This document shows positions 35,077 through 42,562 of a stretch of 64,000 nt of DNA, in pieces. The stretch is from Asticcacaulis sp. EMRT-3 (GTDB taxonomy: Bacteria; Pseudomonadota; Alphaproteobacteria; Caulobacterales; Caulobacteraceae), in contig NZ_JASERT010000001.1 of the NCBI RefSeq assembly GCF_030027245.1, positions 2,791,211 through 2,855,210 on the forward strand, given 5' to 3'. The first letter of the stretch is position 1, and the number at the start of each line of letters is the position of its first letter. The notes beneath the pieces were generated by a model, which ran no database searches, was not told the origin of the DNA, and saw only the letters and a list, made by a program, of their open reading frames with translations. A program made the translations under genes and the position numbers.

Positions 35077-35243
35077 GATTTTCATTGAGTTTGAGGGTGG
35101 GGCAAGGAAAAAAGAATTCACCACGGAAAACACGGATCATGATCCGCTTTGCGGGTCATGACACGGATAGACGGCATCCTCGCTTTTCTTATCCGTGACA
35201 TGGCCGCAGGCCATGATCCGTGTTTTCCGTGGTGAATTCTTTT
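35077..35243. mobile_element. MITE-like element with perfect 32-bp terminal inverted repeats, inside direct-repeat unit 2
   Basis: The left arm 35110-35141 and right arm 35212-35243 are exact reverse complements over 32 bases (AAAAGAATTCACCACGG... and its complement). The 70-bp centre holds two more small palindromes. The 134-bp element codes for nothing. The leading bases 35077-35109 duplicate the MFS gene end. Together with unit 1 this makes the gap 34704-35253 almost wholly repeat-derived. Confidence 0.75.
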
Positions 35244-35253
35244 ATTTTTTCTT

Positions 35254-35676
35254 TCAGGAAGTTGCCGGTTTAGCTCTGCTCTTCTTGGCGGGCTTTTGGG
35301 CATTGAGGGCCACGGCCGCGAGAATCAGCGCCTTGAAGGCGGCCTCGTCGATCTCGACGCCTTCGGGCCCCAAGCCTTCAGGAATGTCGATGGCGCGGCG
35401 CACATGGCCGTCAAGGCTGGAATTGAACAGGTGGGCGGGGTCATCGAGCGCAGCGCCCTTGGCGAAGGTCAGCTTGACCACCTTTTTGTAGGATTCGCCG
35501 GTACACAGGATGCCATTATGCGACCAGACCGGCGTGCCCATCCATTTCCATTCCTCGACCACATCAGGCACGGCCTCATGAATGAGGGCGCGCATCCGGG
35601 CCAGCGCCGCGCCGCGCCAGTCATTCAGTTCGGCAATGCGCCCGGAGATGAGGTCGGAGGCTGTCGGGTCTGACAT
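35254..35676 (-). CDS. DUF1801 (YdhG-like) domain protein
   Basis: A 140-residue cytoplasmic protein. RGAALARMRALIHEAVPDVVEEWKW leads to GTPVWSHNGILCTGESYKKVVKLTF and a C-terminal Lys/Ala-rich tail; this is the DUF1801 / iron-chaperone-like fold related to frataxin-like YdhG. The molecular function is not settled. AAGGA before the ATG at 35676 supports that start over the frame start at 35799. It lies 10 bp downstream of the ferredoxin gene, so they are probably one transcript. Confidence 0.8.
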   Translation of the reverse strand: MSDPTASDLISGRIAELNDWRGAALARMRALIHEAVPDVVEEWKWMGTPVWSHNGILCTGESYKKVVKLTFAKGAALDDPAHLFNSSLDGHVRRAIDIPEGLGPEGVEIDEAAFKALILAAVALNAQKPAKKSRAKPATS

Positions 35677-35686
35677 GGTCTGATCC

Positions 35687-35980
35687 TTAAGAGGGGTTGG
35701 TGCGCCTGAGGGTGATGGCTTTTTCCGGACAGGCCTGCACGCACAGGCCGCAGGCGCGGCAGGCTTCGGCGCGCACGGCGAAGCTCTGTTTCCAGCCATG
35801 CAGGAAGCCTTTCACCTTGGCCATCACCGGCAAGCCTGTGCGGTCTTCCGGTGGCAGGATGCCGAGGTCGAAGACATCATACGGGCAGATGACGACGCAA
35901 TCGGCCTTGCCTTCGCAAGTCGTGCGATCAATCACGGGCTGAAAGGCGCCGGGGGCCTGTTTGCAGTCGGGCGTGTCCAT
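35687..35980 (-). CDS. 2[4Fe-4S]-type ferredoxin
   Basis: A 97-residue electron carrier with two iron-sulfur motifs. One is CEGKADCVVICPYDVF near residue 22 (one Cys of the usual CxxCxxC spacing is missing, giving C-x5-C-x3-CP), and the other is CRACGLCVQACP near residue 72, a complete CxxCxxCxxxCP. The altered first site could hold a 3Fe or 4Fe cluster. It sits between the CaCA exchanger and DUF1801 genes on the same strand. Its redox partner is not in the window. Confidence 0.85.
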   Translation of the reverse strand: MDTPDCKQAPGAFQPVIDRTTCEGKADCVVICPYDVFDLGILPPEDRTGLPVMAKVKGFLHGWKQSFAVRAEACRACGLCVQACPEKAITLRRTNPS

Positions 35981-35989
35981 AAGGGATGA

Positions 35990-36994
35990 TTAACCCGCCA
36001 GCGGCAGAAAGACCAGCCACAGGGCGAAGACGCCGTAAAGCGCGGCGATGCCGGTCAGGGCGCGCGCATCGACGCGGCCACGCCGGAACATCAAAAACAG
36101 CACGATAATCGCCGCTGCCGTAATGATGCCCGCAGCCAGCAGGGCGTGATCGAAGCGCCACGGCGTAAAAAAGATGCCGAGCGCCGAAGGAATGGTGGCC
36201 TGAATCATCATCGCGCCGGAAATATTGGCCAGGGCCAGCCTTTCCTTGCCCTGACGCACCCAGATGATGGCGTTCATGGTTTCGGGCAGTTCGGTGGCCA
36301 CCGGCGACAGCAGCAGCGCCACCAGATGCGGGGCCATGTGCAGGGCTTCGCCGATCTGTTCGAGCTGGGCCACAAACAGATGCGAGGCGAAGGCGATGAC
36401 GAGCAGGGACAGACCGGCTTGCAGGCTGGCCCACAACAGGCTGGGGTGGCCGGGGCGGAGTTTCAGCGGTTCGAGTTCATCATCGCCTTCATCTGACTCG
36501 TCGGGGGCGGTGATCTCGCGCCAGACATAGAGGGCATAGGCGGCGAGAAACAGTACGCCCAGCCACGGCTTGAAGGCGAAGGCGACGAGGCCCAGACCCA
36601 CCTTGACGACGAAAATGGCCAGAAAGGCCAGTTGATCGCGGCTGAGGCGACCATGTTCGACCTGCACCATCGCATCGCGGCGGCCCAGTTTGCGCCGGTT
36701 AAGCCATAAAGCGAGGCCGACCACGCCGTAAGCAATGGTGGCCAGCACCAGTGGCCCGCCCATCGCCGCGCCGACGCCGATGTCCTTGGCGCGGGCGGTG
36801 TGGCCGAAGACGACGGCGGTGAAGGTGACGGCGCTTTCGGGCAGGGCCGTGCCGAAGGCGGCCAGCACCGAACCCACCGCCGTCGCGCCAAAATTGAGGT
36901 GCTTGCCGCACCATTCGATGCTGTTGGTGAAATATTCGCACGCCAGATAGATGACGACGGCCGAGCCGATGAACAGAATAAGGGTCAGGAGCAT
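35990..36994 (-). CDS. Sodium/calcium exchanger family (CaCA) membrane protein
   Basis: A 334-residue integral membrane antiporter with about ten hydrophobic segments in two inverted halves. The two alpha repeats, AAFGTALPESAVTFTAV (about residue 45) and LLSPVATELPETMNAIIWV (about residue 235), contain the paired acidic residues that bind cations. An acidic cytoplasmic loop (PDESDEGDDELEPL) separates the halves. The ATG at 36994 is preferred to a TTG at 37015. The ion is uncertain: sodium/calcium or proton/calcium. It is followed 9 bp later by the ferredoxin gene. Confidence 0.9.
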   Translation of the reverse strand: MLLTLILFIGSAVVIYLACEYFTNSIEWCGKHLNFGATAVGSVLAAFGTALPESAVTFTAVVFGHTARAKDIGVGAAMGGPLVLATIAYGVVGLALWLNRRKLGRRDAMVQVEHGRLSRDQLAFLAIFVVKVGLGLVAFAFKPWLGVLFLAAYALYVWREITAPDESDEGDDELEPLKLRPGHPSLLWASLQAGLSLLVIAFASHLFVAQLEQIGEALHMAPHLVALLLSPVATELPETMNAIIWVRQGKERLALANISGAMMIQATIPSALGIFFTPWRFDHALLAAGIITAAAIIVLFLMFRRGRVDARALTGIAALYGVFALWLVFLPLAG

Positions 36995-37257
36995 ATCAAA
37001 GCAGGGGCCGGGCAAGCAGATGAACCAGTGGCGCGTGCCAGCGTCTTGCCCGGCCGGGCAACCGCTACACGGCCAAAGGTCTTGCCGATTATGATCACAC
37101 CAAGGCGCGTGTGGCGCCTATTATGTTGATGTGAACCCTCTGACAGCGCAGAGGCGGCTACTCCCCAATGACAATAGCGGCCTTATGGCGTGTTTTTTCG
37201 TGCAGGAAAAGGGCCATTTTTCAAAAAGCGGCGTCTTTTATGCGCTGCGGCGTTACG

Positions 37258-37425
37258 GTGCCTTGAGTTCGCTCCTGTGCGGGCCTATTATAGGTTCGTG
37301 GCGGGTCTTGCTGTGGCTTCCGTGGCGATCACTATTCCTTCTGACCTTAATCACTTAGAACGGGGGCTGGCTCTGATCTGGACCGTGGTCCTAGTCACCT
37401 GGCTCCCACCTGAATAGTCAGGTCT
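37258..37425 (+). ncRNA. ssrS: Probable 6S RNA
   Basis: About 170 bp of non-coding sequence just upstream of fthC fold into a long rod. The closing arm pairs CCTTGAGTTC (37261-37270) with GAATAGTCAGG (37412-37422). GTGCGGGCC (37277-37285) pairs with GGCTCCCAC (37401-37409) with one mismatch, TAGG/CCTA pairs further in, and GCTTCC/GGGGGC sits towards the tip, leaving a central open region. The TGAG...TTCGC...GCGGGCC order on the 5' strand also resembles enterobacterial 6S RNA. 6S RNA binds the sigma-70 holoenzyme in stationary phase. The gene order 6S-fthC is conserved in proteobacteria. The ends are estimates. Confidence 0.55.
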
Positions 37426-37612
37426 GAGAGGATTTAACCGCATCGACACGATTCTTCATGGCGCCGCCACACCCTACGATCAATCGGCATTTCGGTATTT
37501 TGATGAGCATGTCCGGCTCATACTGAGCCGGTATGTTTGTCTTCAGGAAGTAAGAACCCCACCACCACGAGCCATTCTTCATGCGGCCCAGGACGGAACG
37601 ACATTCAGAAAC

Positions 37613-37745
37613 CCCTCCGTCATCTTCGCCCTGACGGGCTCGTTGCCACCTCCCCATGCCTTTGGCACAGGGAGGAGGGATGTGCCGCCTGTCACCCTCC
37701 TCCCCATTCATGGGGAGGTGTCGAGCAAGCAAAGCGCGTCGAGAC
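37613..37745. repeat. GC-rich palindromic element before fthC
   Basis: CCCCTCCGTCATCTTCGCCCTGACGGGCTCG-TTGCCACCTCCCCATGCC, then GGGAGGAGGG and a second hairpin CCTCCCCATTCATGGGGAGG. It shares its first 30 bases with the element at 34991. Apart from this and the 6S RNA, the gap 37016-37848 shows no feature. Confidence 0.75.
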
Positions 37746-37848
37746 GGAGGGGCCGCTTTCTTCAGCAAGGGGCTGAATGTCGATTCGTTATGGTGAGAGG
37801 GGGGCGGGATGTGGTGTTGGGCGTCTTGAAAAACAGGATAAGAGCCGC

Positions 37849-38445
37849 ATGAGCGATAGTGACGCCAAAAAGCTGCTTCTGCGCCATGAAATGAAACGCC
37901 GCCGCGCCGCTCTGGCCCAGGCCGATGGTCTGGCGGGTGACCGGATGGCCGAAACAGTCAGCTCAGCGCTTGAGGCATGGCCGCGCCGCGGCAGCCTGAT
38001 CGCCGGCTATTATCCGATCCAGTCCGAAATCAATCCGTTTCCGCTGTTGCAGATCTTCGAGGATAAGGGTTATCGCCTGTGCCTGCCGTGCCTTGTGGCC
38101 GGGGCGGAGGGCTATGAGATGCGCTTTCGCGCCTTCCGGCTGGGTGACGATCTGGAGCAGGGCCCGTTCGACATCCACCAGCCGCACGCTGCCGCTGGCG
38201 AGGTGACGCCCGATGTGGTGCTGGTGCCGTTGCTGGCCTTTACGCGCGATGGCCACCGGCTCGGCTATGGCGGCGGTTATTACGACCGGGCGCTGGCGGC
38301 CTTGCGGGCGCAGGGCGATGTGCGTGTGTGCGGAATCGCTTTTTCGGGTCAGGAACTTGCCGATCTCCCGTTTGAAGTGCATGATCAGAAACTGGATGAT
38401 ATATGGACCGAACAGGGCGTGATCGAGGCGCGCGCCCAGGCCTGA
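37849..38445 (+). CDS. fthC: 5-formyltetrahydrofolate cyclo-ligase
   Basis: A 198-residue enzyme that converts 5-formyl-THF to 5,10-methenyl-THF with ATP. It shows RHEMKRRRAAL near the N terminus, GYYPIQSEINPFPL (substrate pocket), and the family signature PLLAFTRDGHRLGYGGGYYDRAL, followed by FEVHDQKLDDIWTEQGV. The ATG at 37849 gives the usual length; the frame opens 24 codons earlier inside repeat-like DNA. It begins the conserved fthC-ymdB-yebC run. It lies downstream of the probable 6S RNA, as in many proteobacteria. Confidence 0.94.
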   Translation: MSDSDAKKLLLRHEMKRRRAALAQADGLAGDRMAETVSSALEAWPRRGSLIAGYYPIQSEINPFPLLQIFEDKGYRLCLPCLVAGAEGYEMRFRAFRLGDDLEQGPFDIHQPHAAAGEVTPDVVLVPLLAFTRDGHRLGYGGGYYDRALAALRAQGDVRVCGIAFSGQELADLPFEVHDQKLDDIWTEQGVIEARAQA

Positions 38446-38481
38446 GCCCCGCCGTAAGCGGGCTATAGATTTGGATGTTGA

Positions 38482-39321
38482 ATGCGCTTTGCTTTTTTTG
38501 GTGACGTTGTGGGCCGCCCCGGCAGGGATGCGCTTGCAGAACACCTGCCGGGTTTACGCCGCCGTCTTGACCTCGAATTTGTCATTATCAACGCCGAAAA
38601 CGCTTCGGCGGGCTTTGGCCTGTCGGAAAATTCGGCGCGGCAGCTCTTTGACGCCGGGGCCGATTGCCTGACCCTGGGCAACCATTCGTGGGATCAGAAA
38701 GAGGCGCTGACCTATATTGTGCGTGAGCCGCGCCTGATCCGCCCGATCAATTATCCGCCTCTGGCCGATGCGCCGGGGCGCGGGGCCAATCTGTTTGAAA
38801 CCCAGTCGGGCAAGCGTATTCTGGTGATGAATGTGCTGGGTCTGGTGCATATGGCGTCGATGGATGATCCGTTCGGCGCGGTCGATCGCCAGTTGGAATC
38901 GTGTCCGCTGGGCATGATGGCCGACGCGATTGTGGTCGATATGCACGCCGAAGCCACCTCGGAAAAGATGGCGATGGGCCATTTCTGCGATGGCCGCGCC
39001 ACTTTGGTAGTCGGCACCCACACCCACGTGCCGACGGGCGACGCGCAGATCCTGCCCAATGGCACGGCCTATCAGACCGATGCCGGGGCGTGTGCCGATT
39101 ATGACAGCGTGATCGGCATGGACAAGGAAGAACCGCTGCGCCGTTTCACCACGCGCATCGGCAAGGAACGCTACCGTCCGGCTTCCGGGCCGGGCACGGT
39201 GTGCGGCGTCTATGTCGAAAGCGATGACCGCACGGGGCTGGCCCTGCGCATCGAGCCGATCCGCATCGGTGGCCGCCTGAAGGAAACCGTGCCGGAGGTG
39301 AGCGCGCTGGCCGCCGTCTGA
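38482..39321 (+). CDS. ymdB: YmdB-family metallophosphoesterase
   Basis: A 279-residue protein of the TIGR00282/YmdB group. FFGDVVGRPGRDAL, INAENASAGFGL, LTLGNHSWDQK and VGTHTHVPTGDAQILP provide the Asp, Asn and His ligands of a two-metal centre; YQTDAG lies close to the active site. Bacillus YmdB is a cyclic-nucleotide phosphodiesterase affecting biofilm and motility decisions. The role in alphaproteobacteria is not established. It is 36 bp after fthC on the same strand and probably co-transcribed. Confidence 0.93.
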   Translation: MRFAFFGDVVGRPGRDALAEHLPGLRRRLDLEFVIINAENASAGFGLSENSARQLFDAGADCLTLGNHSWDQKEALTYIVREPRLIRPINYPPLADAPGRGANLFETQSGKRILVMNVLGLVHMASMDDPFGAVDRQLESCPLGMMADAIVVDMHAEATSEKMAMGHFCDGRATLVVGTHTHVPTGDAQILPNGTAYQTDAGACADYDSVIGMDKEEPLRRFTTRIGKERYRPASGPGTVCGVYVESDDRTGLALRIEPIRIGGRLKETVPEVSALAAV

Positions 39322-39426
39322 TAAAGGCTGAGGGGGCGTGACAAACCGGGTTTCACACGCTAGAAACCGCCATCATTTGAAGTACACGGGCGCACCAAAC
39401 CGGGCGCGCTGCGTTAAGAGGATTTC

Positions 39427-40185
39427 ATGGCCGGCCACAGTAAATTCAAGAACATCATGCACAAGAAGGGGCGCGCCGATTCGGTGCGTTCCAAGCTTTT
39501 CTCCAAGCTGTCGCGCGACATCACCGTGGCCGCCAAGATGGGCCTGCCCGATCCGGCGATGAATTCGCGCCTGCGTCTGGCCGTTTCGATGGCCAAGGCC
39601 GAATCGATGCCCAAGGACAATATTGAGCGCGCCATCAAAAAGGGCGCTTCGGGCGAGGCCGACAATATGGAAGAGATCCGCTATGAGGGCCGCGGCCCCG
39701 GCGGCGTTGGCCTGATCGTTGAAACCCTGACCGATAACCGCAACCGCACGGCGGGCGCTGTGCGCAGCTATTTCACCAAGTTCGGCGGCCAGTTGGCCGA
39801 TACCGGCTCGGTCAGTTTCATGTTCGACCGGCTGGGCGAGATCAAATATCCGCTCTCGGTGGGTGACGCCGATACGGTGATGGAAGCGGCCATCGAGGCC
39901 GGGGCCGCCGATGTGGAAACCGATAACGACGAAGAAGACGGCGGCCACACCATCTATACCGCCTTTGAGGACTTCAACGAGGTCACCGACGCGCTGTCGA
40001 AGGCGCTGGGCGATCCGAAATCGACCGGCCTGATCTGGAAGGCGCAAAGCGGCACGCCGCTGACCGGCGATCCGGTGCGCACCCTGATGAAACTGCTCGA
40101 TGCGCTCAACGATGACGATGATGTGCAAAACGTCTATGGCAATTACGAGATCGCCGACGAGGAACTGGAAAGCCTGGGCGGCTAG
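39427..40185 (+). CDS. yebC: YebC/PmpR-family DNA-binding or translation-related protein
   Basis: A 252-residue protein: [31 protein letters not shown] (N-terminal three-helix domain), [30 protein letters not shown], and two further alpha/beta domains through [13 protein letters not shown]. The family was named for transcriptional regulators; recent work links it to ribosome stalling at polyproline. Its TAG stop is part of the CTAG at the left end of repeat copy D. In many proteobacteria it lies beside ruvCAB; here ruvCAB is 12 kb downstream. Confidence 0.95.
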   Translation: MAGHSKFKNIMHKKGRADSVRSKLFSKLSRDITVAAKMGLPDPAMNSRLRLAVSMAKAESMPKDNIERAIKKGASGEADNMEEIRYEGRGPGGVGLIVETLTDNRNRTAGAVRSYFTKFGGQLADTGSVSFMFDRLGEIKYPLSVGDADTVMEAAIEAGAADVETDNDEEDGGHTIYTAFEDFNEVTDALSKALGDPKSTGLIWKAQSGTPLTGDPVRTLMKLLDALNDDDDVQNVYGNYEIADEELESLGG

Positions 40186-40298
40186 AGCAACGAGCGTTTA
40201 ATTTGACTTACAAATTGAATGCGAGATGCGGAAAAATGTAAAATGTAGAGCGGATTGCATTCCTTTGACCGATTCAATCAGAATGCAGACCGCTCTAG
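40182..40298 (+). repeat. 117-bp CTAG-family interspersed repeat, copy D
   Basis: CTAG at both ends (40182-40185 and 40295-40298). The left one contains the yebC stop codon. It has the same orientation as copy E, 664 bp downstream. Confidence 0.9.
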
Positions 40299-40374
40299 GC
40301 TGCGATTCCGGGCTTTGTTTGCTTTCTGAAATATGCGATGATGCGGCGTTAACCATGTTTTCGCGGGGGAATAT

Positions 40375-40770
40375 ATGAAAGCGTCCATCCTGATACTGGC
40401 CGGGCTTGGGGCGGGGCTCACCCTCGGCATGAGCGGTTGCGTGGCCTATCACAGATACCCCATCGCCTATGAAGACCCGCGCAGCCCCGCTGAACGCGCG
40501 CAGGCATGCGTATCGACGTTCGAGCCGGACGGCAAGGCTGCGCAGGTCATGACCTATGACAGCGCCACCGGCACCGAAACCCACATGAACAGCGATGGCC
40601 GCCAGGTGGCCGTCACCGCCCAGAATGCGCGCGACAATACGGCGCTGGGCATGGGCGGCAAGGTAGGCGGCGGTATTCCCGTGGCCTGCACCGATGCTGA
40701 TCCGCGCGTCCTGCCCGCCTATCCGGCGCCGCCTGCGCACCACAAGGATGGCTATAACGGTTATCATTGA
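40375..40770 (+). CDS. Small lipoprotein of unknown function
   Basis: A 131-residue protein with signal MKASILILAGLGAGLTLGMSGC; MSGC is a lipobox, so lipidation at Cys22 is expected. The mature part has two further Cys (QACVST, VACTDAD), a Gly-rich middle (GMGGKVGGGI) and a C-terminal His/Tyr tail (HHKDGYNGYH). GCGGGGG precedes the ATG. No family is recognised. The gene stands alone, bracketed by direct copies D and E of the 117-bp repeat. Confidence 0.75.
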   Translation: MKASILILAGLGAGLTLGMSGCVAYHRYPIAYEDPRSPAERAQACVSTFEPDGKAAQVMTYDSATGTETHMNSDGRQVAVTAQNARDNTALGMGGKVGGGIPVACTDADPRVLPAYPAPPAHHKDGYNGYH

Positions 40771-40799
40771 GGCAGCATCGTTCATGGCTATTGAAGTAA

Positions 40800-40888
40800 G
40801 AAACCCCACCACCATCTTCGCTTCGCTCGATGGTTCCCCTCCCCAGTAAACTGGGGAGGTATAAGAAAGAGCGCCCCTTATACCTCTC
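40800..40888. repeat. GC-rich palindromic element
   Basis: AAACCCCACCACCATCTTCGCTTCGCTCGATGG, then CCTCCCC-AGTAAACT-GGGGAGG and a partly complementary tail. It is closely related to the one at 21160-21233. With copy E it fills the gap 40771-41153. Confidence 0.75.
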
Positions 40889-40962
40889 CAACTTTTTGGA
40901 GTTTGGCGTCGGCGAAGGCATGTCCTTCGCCAGCCAAGGAACCGCACGAAGACGCGAAGCGG

Positions 40963-41079
40963 CTAGAGCAACGAGCGTTTAATTTGACTTACAAATTGAA
41001 TGCGAGATGCGGAAAAACGTAAAATGTAGAGTGGGTTGCATTCCTTTGACCGATTCAATCAGAATGCAAACCGCTCTAA
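40963..41079 (+). repeat. 117-bp CTAG-family interspersed repeat, copy E
   Basis: The left end is CTAG, the right end CTAA. It is in direct orientation with copy D; the two flank one lipoprotein gene. Confidence 0.9.
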
Positions 41080-41153
41080 GATGTGGTGGTGGCGGTTCTT
41101 GCTTCATGGCGCAAAGCTTCATATTTCAGGTGAATCTTATGATGGGGGTGGTA

Positions 41154-42554
41154 TCAGGGCCGGTTGACGTCCGGCTTGGCCAGTTGATCGGGTGAGGCAT
41201 TGTAGGTATCGGCGCTCATATGCGGCCAGAACTGGTCGAACATCACCTGATCGGCGGCATCGCCCGGCACATCGAAGGCCGAGCCCTTGAACCACGGTCG
41301 GCAAGTGCGCTCCGCCGGATCGATATTCCCCCAACGCAGGGTGGGGCAGCCTTCGCCATTCGGATCGATGGCATTATCGACGGCGCGGATCTCGCCATTG
41401 GACTGGGCCAGAATGCCGGCGGTGCGCACATTGGCGATCTGGTTGCGGCCGACATCGGCGGTGCCCGCTTCGACATCAATGCCGATCTCATTGGCGATGA
41501 GGGTGTTTTCGATGATGCGCACCCGGCTGACCGACGAGGTGACGGCGTGATCGCTGCGCGCCACCAGACTGTGCGACAACAAAGCTTCGCCCGCCCCGTC
41601 GAGATGAATGCCCTCGGCGAAATACTGCACCTTCATATCGTTCATGGTCAGGATGGAATCGGCGCTGTCGAGCTTGAGGTCGAGGCCGATGGCGTTGTCG
41701 CCGCGCTCAAAACCATGCCAGTCGGCCAGTTGCTGCACGCTGACGCCGAGGATCTGTGAATCGCCGGTCAGCACGGCGTAGATGCCGCCCGCCGTTGAGG
41801 CAATCTCGGAATTTTCGGCATAAAGCTCGCCTTCGCTGACCGCCAGGGCGACGGCGCGCGTCTTGGCGATGATGTGTGAGGAATCGGTCAGGTTGAGCCG
41901 CCCGCCCGCCACATGGACAGCGGCATTATCACCCTGATAACGGATTTCCGAATTCTGGATGGTCAGTTCCTTGCCCGCCGCCTCGATGCACGGCGCATTC
42001 CCGCCGCGCGGGCTGGAGACATAGACGTTTTTCAGGATCACCTTGTCGGCATTGGGTGAGATGCGCAGGCAGTTTTGCCCGTCGGGCGCCACCAGCACCG
42101 GGATCGTATTGGGGCCGAAGCCCTGACCGACGATGGTGATCGAATGGTCGATGTCGAGGCTGGCCACGCACGAGCGGTTATGTGCCTTGAGATAGAGCAC
42201 ACCATAAGGGCGGATATTGCGCGCCACGGCCTCGACATAGCCCTGGCTGGCGCGGTCGCAATCGACCGTAGCGTCGGCGCGGCCATGACCGTAATAGCCA
42301 TAGCGGCCGCCGTCATAGCGATAGTGACGCTGCGGGCCGCAGGTGCGGAGCTGGGCGTCGAGCAACATGCCAAAGCACGGCCGGATGGTGGCATCGACGC
42401 GGGCGGCATTATTGCCGCGCCATGCGTCGGCACGGGCGGAAGGTGCCATCATGGCCAGCAAAACGACAAGAGCCATCAGCATGGCCGCCGGAGTGATCCG
42501 GGCCTCTGGTCTGATTTCACGGTCTTTGCACATCGTCCTGTCCATTCGTTTCAT
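41154..42554 (-). CDS. Exported right-handed parallel beta-helix protein
   Basis: A 466-residue protein with a signal segment (AAMLMALVVLLAMMAPSARA, about 20-40 after the start). An N-terminal Cys-containing region with a Tyr/Gly-rich stretch (YDGGRYGYYGHG) is followed by about ten beta-helix coils (ITIVGQGFG, VILKNVYVSS, LTIQNSEIRY, RIIENTLIANEIGIDVEAG). Such folds occur in pectate lyases, C5-epimerases and polysaccharide-binding proteins; no obvious catalytic set is visible. AAGG lies upstream of the ATG at 42554. It is 8 bp downstream of the Sel1 lipoprotein gene and certainly in the same transcript. Confidence 0.8.
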   Translation of the reverse strand: MKRMDRTMCKDREIRPEARITPAAMLMALVVLLAMMAPSARADAWRGNNAARVDATIRPCFGMLLDAQLRTCGPQRHYRYDGGRYGYYGHGRADATVDCDRASQGYVEAVARNIRPYGVLYLKAHNRSCVASLDIDHSITIVGQGFGPNTIPVLVAPDGQNCLRISPNADKVILKNVYVSSPRGGNAPCIEAAGKELTIQNSEIRYQGDNAAVHVAGGRLNLTDSSHIIAKTRAVALAVSEGELYAENSEIASTAGGIYAVLTGDSQILGVSVQQLADWHGFERGDNAIGLDLKLDSADSILTMNDMKVQYFAEGIHLDGAGEALLSHSLVARSDHAVTSSVSRVRIIENTLIANEIGIDVEAGTADVGRNQIANVRTAGILAQSNGEIRAVDNAIDPNGEGCPTLRWGNIDPAERTCRPWFKGSAFDVPGDAADQVMFDQFWPHMSADTYNASPDQLAKPDVNRP

Positions 42555-42562
42555 GTCCGACC

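Noticed and set aside
37131..37358. 75-codon plus-strand frame over the 6S RNA candidate
   Set aside because: The translation is low-quality (Leu/Trp/Arg-rich) and the DNA is better explained by extended RNA pairing next to fthC.
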